Source of the DNA: an uncultured Rivibacter sp. | GTDB lineage: Bacteria > Pseudomonadota > Gammaproteobacteria > Burkholderiales > Burkholderiaceae | Assembly (NCBI GenBank): GCA_946480925.1 | Contig: CAMLLU010000028.1 | Span: 1-64,000 of the forward strand | DNA length: 64,000 bases | Direction: 5' to 3' | Shown here: piece after piece, positions 17,576 through 26,800 of the stretch | Numbering within the stretch: position 1 is the first letter of the stretch | How the letters are laid out: each line of letters starts with the position of its first letter | Position numbers and translations under genes: made by a program | The notes under the pieces: model-generated | Told to the model about the DNA's origin: nothing | Databases searched by the model: none | The model's input: the letters and a program-made list of their open reading frames with translations, nothing else

Positions 17576-19458
17576 TTCGCCTCGCCCTCCTGGCTCTTGT
17601 TGGCACGGTCGTAGCTCTCGGCCAGGGCGAAGCGGGCCTGCACCTGGTATTCCTCGAGCCGGGTGCGGCGCTCCTCGAACTCCTGGATGGCCATCGCCTC
17701 GAGGAAGCTGCCCTGACGGGCCATCAGCGTGGAGACCTTGCCGCGCGCCTCCTGCACCCTGCGGCGCAGCGAGGCGAGCTGCTTGTCATAGCCCTTGTAG
17801 CCCTGCGTCGCGGCCTGGCGCGACCTCACGAACGAGCGGTAGACGGTGTTGAGTTCGTCGACATCAGCATCGAGCGCATGCAGGTGCTTGTAAGCCTGCG
17901 TGAGGCGCTCGTCGTAGGTGGTGTGGATGTTCCAGTGCAGCACGCCCTGCAGGCGCTGGATGCGCTGGCGTGCGTCTTCGCCGGCACTGCTGGTGTCGTT
18001 CTTCACCCGTTCGGCCAGCTGTGCCAGCTGCTCGCGCAGCATGCGCTCGTCGGCGGTCTGCAGGAAGTCGGGGCGCGGTTCGACGAGCAGCTTCTGCAGT
18101 CGCTCGTGCAGCGTCTGGCGCTGCTCCATGCGCAGGCGCATCTGCGAATCGAGCGCCTTGAAGCGCTTGTCGACCGGGGGCAGGGCGTCGTCGTAGTAGT
18201 GGCCGCGCACCTCGATGAGCTGGCCGAACGCATCGAGCGAGTCGGCCCAGGCTGCGAGCTTCTTGCGAATGTCTTCGAGGTCGAGGTAGTTCTGCAGCGA
18301 CTCCTGGAAGTCGTTGGAGGCCATCAGCTCGGTGAGGTAGTAGGTTTCGGGCGACTCGGGCAGTTCGCGTAGCTTCACGACCCAGCCGCGGTCGAGCCGG
18401 GACTCGTTGCGTGCCAGTGCCTTGAGGAAGTTGCCGTCGCGCACGCTCTTGAGCGAAGCGTCGAGCCTGGTGAGCTCGGTGCCGAAGCTCTGCAGTGCCA
18501 CTGCGTACAGCTGTGCGGCGCGGCCGTGAAGCTTGAGCTTGTTGTAGGCGTAGGGCGCGCCGAGCAGGCCTTCCTGCACCGCCTTGTCGGTGCCGTTGCG
18601 CTTGACCAGCAGCGACCATGGCACGAGCGCGCGGTCGTACTTTTCCTCGGCGGCGTCGGCCCACCCGGAACTCAGCAGCGCCTTGTTCGAGAAGGGGCCG
18701 CTCACGCGCACGCGATCGAGGTACTGCTTGGCCTCGGCCGGCCGGTCGGCCGAAATCAGGTGGCTGCCCAGCAGCAGGTTCGCCTTGTCGCGGATGGCGA
18801 GCGTCGCTTCGTCGTCCGTGGCCAGCAGGCCGGCTTTTTCGAGCTCCGCAAGGCCTGCGGGCTCCTGGCGGCTTTGAATGAGGGCGATGCCGAGGTTGTA
18901 GCTCGAATACCCCTCGAAGCCCTTCTCGCTCTTGAGGCCCTGGAATATCTTGATGGCGTCTGGAAACCGCCCGACGAGCAGGTAGATCTGCCCGCGCAGC
19001 AGCAGCTCCTCGTTCCTGATCTTTTCCGGGATGCGGCCCTTGATTCTTTCGATGGCGGCGAGTGCCGAGGCCACCTCGCCCTTTTGCATGAATATGCGCG
19101 CGAGCCGCCAGGCGGCTTCGTTTCGGATCGGCTCCTCGACGTTGCCTTCGAGCACTGCCTTCACGGCGCGCCCGGCCTGCTGGTGCATGCGGTAGGACAA
19201 CTCGAAATCACCGACCGAGAAGCTCGCCTGGTTGACCCGGTAGTGGAGCGGGTCCAGCTTGGGGTCGTCGATCCGGTGAAACTGCCAGAGTTCGGTATCG
19301 AGGCGGCTGATGGCGTCCAGATAATTGCCTTGGGCCGCCTGGAAGTAGGCCTCTCCCAGGTAGAGATCCCTGGCGCGCGCCTTTTCGGCCGGCGGCGCCG
19401 AAAACACCAGCGGGCTGACGCAAACCAGCCCGGCGAGGCAAAGGTATCTTCGGATCAC
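17572..19458 (-). CDS. Secreted TPR/coiled-coil protein
   Basis: A 628-residue exported protein with signal peptide MIRRYLCLAGLVCVSPLVFSA. The mature N-terminal half contains TPR-like repeats (ARDLYLGEAYFQAAQGNYLD, GEVASALAAIERIKGRIPE, RFPDAIKIFQGLKSEKG). The C-terminal half (about 400-620) is highly charged and helical, predicting a coiled coil. No enzymatic motif. It is placed before the giant TPR lipoprotein with a 4-bp overlap and probably belongs to the same periplasmic scaffold. GltD-like proteins of the gliding machinery share this TPR plus helical character, but homology cannot be shown by eye. Confidence 0.82.
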   Translation of the reverse strand: MIRRYLCLAGLVCVSPLVFSAPPAEKARARDLYLGEAYFQAAQGNYLDAISRLDTELWQFHRIDDPKLDPLHYRVNQASFSVGDFELSYRMHQQAGRAVKAVLEGNVEEPIRNEAAWRLARIFMQKGEVASALAAIERIKGRIPEKIRNEELLLRGQIYLLVGRFPDAIKIFQGLKSEKGFEGYSSYNLGIALIQSRQEPAGLAELEKAGLLATDDEATLAIRDKANLLLGSHLISADRPAEAKQYLDRVRVSGPFSNKALLSSGWADAAEEKYDRALVPWSLLVKRNGTDKAVQEGLLGAPYAYNKLKLHGRAAQLYAVALQSFGTELTRLDASLKSVRDGNFLKALARNESRLDRGWVVKLRELPESPETYYLTELMASNDFQESLQNYLDLEDIRKKLAAWADSLDAFGQLIEVRGHYYDDALPPVDKRFKALDSQMRLRMEQRQTLHERLQKLLVEPRPDFLQTADERMLREQLAQLAERVKNDTSSAGEDARQRIQRLQGVLHWNIHTTYDERLTQAYKHLHALDADVDELNTVYRSFVRSRQAATQGYKGYDKQLASLRRRVQEARGKVSTLMARQGSFLEAMAIQEFEERRTRLEEYQVQARFALAESYDRANKSQEGEAK

Positions 19459-19464
19459 AGCCCG

Positions 19465-19986
19465 TTATTCCTTGAACTGGATGACCTTGGCCGAAGACTC
19501 GGAGCGGTCGACGACGATCTCGAGCAGCTTGGGCTCCACCGCCTTCTTGAACTTGTAGGTCGCCACCTGCTGGAAGTCGGTGTCGCCGGTTTTGCCGATC
19601 ACCGCCACCTCGATCGAGTGCTCACCGGAGCGGGCGTTGCTGGTGTGCAGGCGCTGGATGCCGCCGCCCTGCAGTGCCTCGAGCTCCTTGAAGGTGTAGA
19701 TGTGGTGCGCCGCCTCCTGGCCGTCGAGCTTGAGCCGCACCGCGTCAAGCCGCAGCTTGCCGGCCCCCTTGAGGCTCACGAACAGCGACAGCTGCGTGTT
19801 GGAGGGGTAGAGCAGCTTCTCTTCGAGCGACTGCAGTTCCGAGGAGATGGCCAGCACGTCCTTCTTGATGTCCTGCACCTGCTCGTCGAGCCCTTTGAGC
19901 TGGTCTTTGGACGCCTGCTGCGCCAGGGCCGCGCAGGACAGCATGCCGATGGCGGCAGCGACGAGGAGTTTGTGAAAGCTGTCCAT
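19465..19986 (-). CDS. Secreted coiled-coil protein, first gene of the leftward operon
   Basis: A 173-residue protein with signal peptide MDSFHKLLVAAAIGMLSCAALA (cleavage before QQASK). A short coiled coil (KDQLKGLDEQVQDIKKDVLAISSELQSLEEKLL) is followed by a beta-rich domain with SLFVSLKGAGKLRLDAVRLKLDG and HSIEVAVIGKT. The latter resembles a carbohydrate- or envelope-binding beta sandwich, but no family is assigned. It leads the nine-gene operon running to 10046, with a 6-bp gap to the next gene. Confidence 0.8.
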   Translation of the reverse strand: MDSFHKLLVAAAIGMLSCAALAQQASKDQLKGLDEQVQDIKKDVLAISSELQSLEEKLLYPSNTQLSLFVSLKGAGKLRLDAVRLKLDGQEAAHHIYTFKELEALQGGGIQRLHTSNARSGEHSIEVAVIGKTGDTDFQQVATYKFKKAVEPKLLEIVVDRSESSAKVIQFKE

Positions 19987-20227
19987 ATTGCGGTGGCGGC
20001 AAATACATCGGCCGGTCTGGCCTGGTTTTTGAACAAAAAGCATCCGGCACGGCACTGAGTTGCCGGCAGGTTTTCCCATGCAGCCGGGCCAGTATCTGAA
20101 CAGGCCGGCCTGAAAATCTGGCGCGATGCTGCCATACGCCGCCTAAACCAGTTTTCAGGCTTCGTTGTGATGCGCCAACGAACCGTCACAGACTTGTAAG
20201 TGCGGGTGTGCGCATGTTGCAAATTAC

Positions 20228-20243
20228 CGTGAGAAAAATCACG
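20228..20243. promoter_or_regulatory. CRP-family-type binding site 1
   Basis: CGTGAGAAAAATCACG fits the GTGA-N6-TCAC pattern of CRP/Clp-type regulators. The same core recurs at 20401-20416. The half-sites are perfect; the regulator is inferred. Confidence 0.5.
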
Positions 20244-20320
20244 AATTGGCGTTGTCGCCACGTCGCCCATCGCGCTGGACGCGATCACGGGCGGGAAGCC
20301 TTGGGTTAACTCATTGTGAG

Positions 20321-20335
20321 TGGGAAAAGTTCCCA
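20321..20335. promoter_or_regulatory. TGGGAA-N3-TTCCCA inverted repeat
   Basis: A perfect 6-bp-arm inverted repeat (TGGGAAAAGTTCCCA). A further TTCCCA half-site follows at about 20351-20356. Likely an operator for an unidentified dimeric regulator. Confidence 0.4.
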
Positions 20336-20400
20336 TTGAGGATGTGATTTTTTCCCATGCGACGAGACCTCCAACTGGCTGCTTTGCCATCAAGTTTTGT

Positions 20401-20416
20401 TGTGATAAAAATCACG
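20401..20416. promoter_or_regulatory. CRP-family-type binding site 2
   Basis: TGTGATAAAAATCACG is close to the TGTGA-N6-TCACA consensus and shares the AAAAATCACGAA core with site 1, 173 bp away. Two near-identical sites argue against chance. Confidence 0.55.
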
Positions 20417-20875
20417 AAAATTAGAGAGCAATCGCTGACAAATCGCCTCTTTTGTGACGGGGTTCAGGTTTTTCAACTGGTTGCAAGTCACGAGGTGTGG
20501 GTCCGGCACCGTAGCGGTCCGACGCATGACGGGGGTGGAGGGCTGCCATCGACCATGCGCTGAGGGCCGGAGCCATGGAGGCACCGGCAACACATTCGTC
20601 GTTGGGAGCGGAGCCTATGGATTCATTGCTGGCGCATTTCTAGCCATATCGGCGGGTACCTGATTCGCGTGTTTTCATGATTTTGCTGCGCATTTGTGCG
20701 AGCAGGGATATTGCTGCGCCTGCGTAATTTGAATCGGGTATCCGAAATACCACCGAAAAGGCGCCGGGCAGTCGATGGGCTGCCAATTAACCAGTGCTGG
20801 GCTGTCGACATCGAAATGGCAGCGGCAACTCAGATCAATTCAACAGACAGCAGTTTCGTGATCAGCATTCGAAAG

Positions 20876-23800
20876 ATGATCGATCGCGCCGGCCGCCTTG
20901 TGGCCGCCGGCATGGGCAGGCGGTCAGCCATGTCACCCGGGGCGCGCCCCAGCGCGGCAGGCGGTGCGCGTGGGCTCGCCTTGCGACTGCTTGCCTTCGT
21001 GCTGCTGCTGGCGGGCGGCTCCGCGGCTCACGCGGGGACCGCCTTCTGCCGCGACTACCCGGTGGTCAACGGCTTCTACATGATCGACGGCAACGACCCG
21101 GCGATCACGCCCGCGACGCTGCCGTCGTCGATCAGCATCGACTCCACCGACCAGTTCCGCTGCTACATCCGCAACTTCCCGATCTCGGCGAAGTGGCCGC
21201 AGGGGCTCACGTCGACCATCAACTTCGCCAACGGCACCACGGGTCTCGTGATCTTCGAGAACGTGTACTACAGCGGCAACATGGCCTGCTCGAACACGCA
21301 GGTCAAGATCTGGTTCGCCAACGGGGCCTACTACGCGCCCGGCAACAACAACGCCTGCCAGGAACTCTTCATCCCCATCGAGGCGGTCCGCAAGCAGGCG
21401 CCCGGCGCGACGGCCACGATCGGCGTGCCCTTCACCTACACCATCACGGTGCCGGTGATGTACGACCCGGCGACCGGCACGTACCTGCTGCAGCCGTCGC
21501 CCAACACGCTGTCCAACGCCACGATCTACGACGACCTCTCGGCGATCGGGGCGTCGGCCACCTACGTCGGCAACACCGCGTTCCTCGTCAACGGCGGCAC
21601 GCGCACGCCGATCGGCGCGCTGACGCTGGGCGCCACGCCCGCGACCATGTCGTCGCTGGGCATTCCCGCGTCCGACAACACCCGGCACATCGTCTTCTCG
21701 TCCGACTTCAACGCGGCGCTCACCAACATCGCGGCGGGCACGCAGGTCGAGATCCAGATGACGGTGGTGCTCGACAACGTGCCGGCCAACGCGGCGGGCA
21801 CGCAGTTCACCAATACCGCCAGGTGGTGGTTCGGCCGCGTGATCGACGGCGTGAACTACGCGCCGCTGCCGGGTCAGTCGGGCGTGTCGCCGCCGATGAC
21901 GATCGTCGAGCCGGGCCTCACGCTGCAGAAGAGCGCCTCCGTCACCAACCTCAACGTCGGCACGGCCGCGCCGTTCCGGCTCAACGTGCAGAACACCGGC
22001 GCCAGCGATGCGTGGAACACCACCGTCACCGACGTGCTGCCCACCGGCATGTGCGCCTTCGACCCGAGCCCCACGGTGACCGCCCGGCTCTACACCTCCG
22101 ACGGCACCACGCCGGCGTCGGGCGTGCTCACCCCCGGCACCGATTACATGGTGACCTATGGCAGCTGCCAGCTCAGCCTCGCCATACTGTCGGCCGCCGC
22201 CAAGGTCGGGCCGACGCAGCGGCTGATCGTCGACTACCAGGCGCGGCTCGACGCTGGCGTGGGGCAGGGCCTCTCGTTCACCAACGTGGCGGGTGCCACG
22301 CAATGGTTCAGCGCGGCCGTGGGCAGCGCGGGTCGCCGACAGTACAACCGCACGCTCACCGACGGCACGCCGGGCGTGCTCGACTTCCAGGACGCGGCCA
22401 CCGTCACGTCGACGACCCAGGGCTACTTCTTCCTCAAGTCGGTGGGCGACCTGACCACCGGTACGCCGGTGGCCACCTCGGCGCTGCCGGGCGATCGCCT
22501 GCGCTACACGCTGCAGATCCAGAACTTCACGTTCCCGCGGCTGGGCAACATCACGATCGCCGATGACCTCGATGCGCTGAACGCGACCACGGCGTTCGTG
22601 CCGGGCTCGCTGGCGCTGGCCAGTAGCGACCTGCCGGCCGGTGCCGCGCTCACGGTCAACCCGACCGGCGGCGCCAAGGGAACCGGCTCGGTCACCATCA
22701 GCGGCCTCGAGCTGCTGAAGGACCAGCAGTACCAGGTGCAGTTCGACGTGACGCTGGCATCGGCGCTGGCCAACGGCGTCAACGTGCTGAACCAGGCCAG
22801 CCTCTCCGGCACCGACGAGTTCGGCGCGGCCTGGTCCGGCGTGAGCGACAACCCCTACGTCAACGGCCCGTCGCTGCTCGGCACCACCGGCGACGCCACG
22901 GCAGTTCGCATCAATGCACCGGGGGCGCTGGCCAAGGCCAACACGCAAGCCACCGCCGCCATCGGCCAGCCCTTCAAGTACCGCATCACGGTGCCGGCCA
23001 CGCCGGTGGATGTGCCGCTGTACGACGTGCGCATCGTCGACAACCTGGCGGCCTCGGCCGCCAACCTCGGGTTCGTCAGCGCGAACGTCGTTTCGGGCGG
23101 CAGCTGGAGCCTCACCAACACGGGCAGTGCAACCAGCCTCGTCATCCAGGACGTGGCCACCGGCATCGACATCCCGGCCGGCGGCCAGGCGGTGATCGAG
23201 ATCACCGTGGTGCTGCAGAACACCACCACCAACCGCAGCGGCCTCACGTTCGCCAACACGGCCTCGTACACCTACAACAAGGTCAACGGCGACAACACGA
23301 GCCAGGGCGCGGGCGGCGGTGCTACCACGCCGGCCATGACCGTGGTCGAGCCGGCACTGGCCATCACCAAGGCCGTGAGCTACGCCGCACCCGCCGGCAA
23401 GGCAGCCGGTACGCCGGCCGCGGCGGGTGACGTGCTGCAGTACACGGTGAGCGTCGTGAACAACGGCACCGCACCGGCCTACGACGCCGACGTGCTGGAC
23501 TTGCTGCCTGCCAACCTGCAGCTGGTGGCAGGCTCTACCACCGCCACGATCAACGGCGTCGCGGTCTCCGGTTTCGTGGCGCAGCCCACCGTGCTGCCGA
23601 GCGGCGCGCTGGTGTGGGGCGCACGAAACGGCGACGGCCTGCTCGACATTCCCGTGGGTTCCACGCTGGTGTTGAGCTACCGCGCTGGCGTGCTGTCGGC
23701 CAACGGCACGCCCATCACCAACGGGGCCTACACCGACTGGGCTTCGCTCAACGGCGGCGTGGCTGGCGAGCGCAACGGCGCCGGCTGCCCGAGCGTGACC

Positions 23801-26800
23801 GCGCCCAACACCTATTGCGCGGGCCCTGCCGCAGCCACGGTCAGCGCCGTCGACCCCACGGTGCTTGCGAAGGCGGTCGCTTCCGACTCGTGGACCACGG
23901 CACCCAGCACGGCGGGCGACGCGACGCTGCGCGTGGGCGACACGGTCGTCTACACCCTCACCGCCACGCTGCGCGAAGGCACCACGAACAACGTCGTGAT
24001 CACCGACACGCTGCCCGCCGGCATGGCCTTCGACGGCGTGGTGGGCATCAACGGCGACACCAGCACGCCTTACTCGTCGTCTGCACCGTTCACCCATGGC
24101 GACTTCAGCGGCCCGGTGGTCAGCGGCAACACGGTCACCTTCGGCTTCGGCAACGTCACCAATGCTGCCGACAACAACGCCGCCAACAACGGCTTCGTGA
24201 TCCAGTACCGCGCCCGCGTGGTCAACACGCTGGCCCAGCTGCCGCCGACGCAGCAGCTGCAGAACAACGCTGCACTCAACTACGCCATCGGCGGCACGGC
24301 CGCCACGCCGAAGACGGCCAACGCCGCCGTCAACGTCTGGCAGCCGGTGCTGGCCGTCTCCAAGAGCGGGGTGCCCGCCGGCGGCGACAACGTGCTGGCT
24401 GCCGGCGAGGTGGTCACCTACACCGTGGACATCCGCAACACGGGCAACGCGCCGGCCTACAACACGCAGCTGCAGGACGTGCTGCCCGTGGGCATGCGCA
24501 ACGCCGCGCCTGTCACCGTGAGCGTAAGCCTCGTCAATGCCGGCACGGCGCTGCCCAACCTGACGCCCGCCTACAACAACGTGACCGGCGTGGCCACGTG
24601 GAACTTCGTCTCCGGCGTCGCCAGCCAGTACGCGATCCCCGCCGGTGAAACCCTGCGCGTGGTGTACCGGGCCCAGTCGGATGCAAGCCTCGGCGCCGGC
24701 ATGGTGCTCACCAACCGGGCGCAGGTGCAGCACTACTACTCGCTCGACGCCTCGGATGCGAACGCAGCTTTCCGCAAGGACTACGGCGCCAGCGGCGTGG
24801 CCACGGTGCAGCTCACCACGGCCTCGGCCACGGCGCTCGCGAAGCAGGCGCTGGCGAGCACTGCCGCCATCGGCCAGCCCTTCACCTACCGCATCACGCT
24901 GCCGGCCACGCCGCAGCCCACCGCGCTGCACGACGTGCGGGTGTTGGACGACATCAGCCTGGCCACCACCGGCGTGTCGCTGAGCTACCTGAGCGCGAGC
25001 GCGCGCCTGGCTTCCAACGCCAGGACGTGGGCCACGCTGGCCAACGCCGGCACGGCCACCAGCCTGGTGCTGCACGACGCCACTACCGGCGGCCTCGACG
25101 TGCCGGCGGGCGACCAGCTCATCGTCGACGTGGTGCTGGTGCTCAACGACGACACCACGAACAACACCGCAGGCAAGCAGTTCACCAACACGGCGAACTA
25201 CACCTACAACAGCGTCAACAACGACACGACCACGCAGGCGAATGGCGCGCCGGGCGCCAGCGGCGCGGTCACCATCGTGGCTCCCAGCCTGACGCTGCAG
25301 AAGAGCGGCCCGGCCACGATGCGCCTGGGCGTGCCGGGCAGCTTCACGCTCAACGTGCAGAACACGGGCACGGGCACGGCCTGGAACGCGGTGTTGTCCG
25401 ACGTGCTGCCGAACGTGACGACGGCGCCCGTGGGCGGCATGTGTGCCGCGGCGCCCACCGGCATCGTCGCGCGGGTGTACCAGGCCGACGGCGTGACGCC
25501 GGTGTCTGCCAACCTCGTGAACGGCACCGACTTCACGACGAGCTTCGCGGGCGCGCCCAGCTGCACGTTGACCATCAACCTGCAAGGCACCGCGACGGCC
25601 ATTGCGCCGACGCAGCGCCTGATCGTCACGTACAACGCCTCGCTCGATGCCGGCACCAACAGCGGCATCACGCTCACCAACGTGGCCGGCGCCACGCAGT
25701 GGCGCAGTGCCAACCCGGCCGTGGCCGGCACGTCGGGCTACATCCACACCACCCAGAACACGCTCACCAACGGCACGCCGGGCGTGCTCGACTTCCAGGA
25801 CGCGCATTCGCTCACCACCGAGTCGCCGGTGCTGGAGTTCCGCAAGACCGTGGTCAACCTCACCACAGGCCAGAACCCCGGCAGCACCGCGCGGCCGGGC
25901 GACCTGATGCGCTACACGGTGACGCTGCGCAACGTGAGCCTGCTGGCGGTGAACAACGCCACGCTCACCGACGAGCTCGATCGCCTCAACGCCACCGCCA
26001 TGTTCGTGCCCGGCAGCCTGCAGCTCGTTTCCGCCCCGGCCGGCGTGACGAGCAGCAACAACGCCAACGGCGGTGCGAAGGGTACCGGTGCGCTCGACGT
26101 GCGAGGCATCAACATCGCCGCGGCCGGCGCGCCAGGCGATGCCGTCACCGTCGTCTACGAAGCCCGCCTGGCACCCGTGATCAACAGCGGCTCCGTGGTG
26201 CGCAACCAGGCGCAGCTGGCCAGCGCGACGAGCCAGACCGTCAGCAGCGACGACCCCAACGTCAACGGTGCCGACAACCCCGCGATGCTCGGCGACGAGG
26301 ACCCGACCCGCACGCTCATCGCCTCCAGCCCGCTGATGCAGGTGCGCAAGGTCTCGCAGGACATGACCGGCGACGCCGCCGTGCTGCGCCCGGGCGACCG
26401 CCTGCGCTACACGATCACGGTCAAGAACGTGGGCACCGAGAACGCGACGGGCGTGTCGCTGCGCGACCTCGTGCCGGCGAACACGACCTACGTCGCTGGC
26501 AGCACCAAGCTCAACGGCACGGCCGTGCCCGACGCCGCCGGCAGCTCTGCGCTGCAGGCCGGCGTGCAGATCCGCGCGCCGGAAGACGCGACGCCGGGTG
26601 CACTGCGTGCCGACAGCTCGTCGACCACGAGCAACGTCGCGACCATCACCTTCGACGTGGTGGTCAATGCCGGCGTGCTGGACGGCACGCTGATCAGCAA
26701 CCAGGGCTTCGTCAACGGCTCGGGCGCGGGCAGCGGCGTGTTCGCCGAGGTGCCTTCGGACGACCCGCGCACGCCGGCGGTCAACGACCCCACGCGCGAC

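Larger units (their letters stand above)
19987..20875. promoter_or_regulatory. Divergent control region between the two envelope arms
   Basis: About 890 bp without a convincing gene and with clearly lower GC than its flanks, especially 20200-20460 and 20640-20820. It holds two CRP-type palindromes, a TGGGAA-N3-TTCCCA repeat, a 12-bp palindrome CAGGCCGGCCTG (20101-20112) and A/T tracts. It must carry the promoters of the leftward motor/scaffold operon and the rightward giant-protein genes. Small reading frames here have no start signals or protein-like composition. Confidence 0.7.

Noticed and set aside
14153..17614. Long plus-strand frames opposite the TPR genes
   Set aside because: The minus-strand frames have signal peptides, TPR repeats and ATGA overlaps; the plus-strand ones have low-complexity Val/Leu/Gly/His sequence only.
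20357..20663. Small plus- and minus-strand frames in the divergent control region
   Set aside because: No ribosome sites, no recognisable sequence, and they overlap the predicted regulator sites.
20696..20875. N-terminal extension of the giant repeat protein to 20696
   Set aside because: The stretch has lower GC and a composition unlike the coding part, and it would put 110 residues before the signal peptide.
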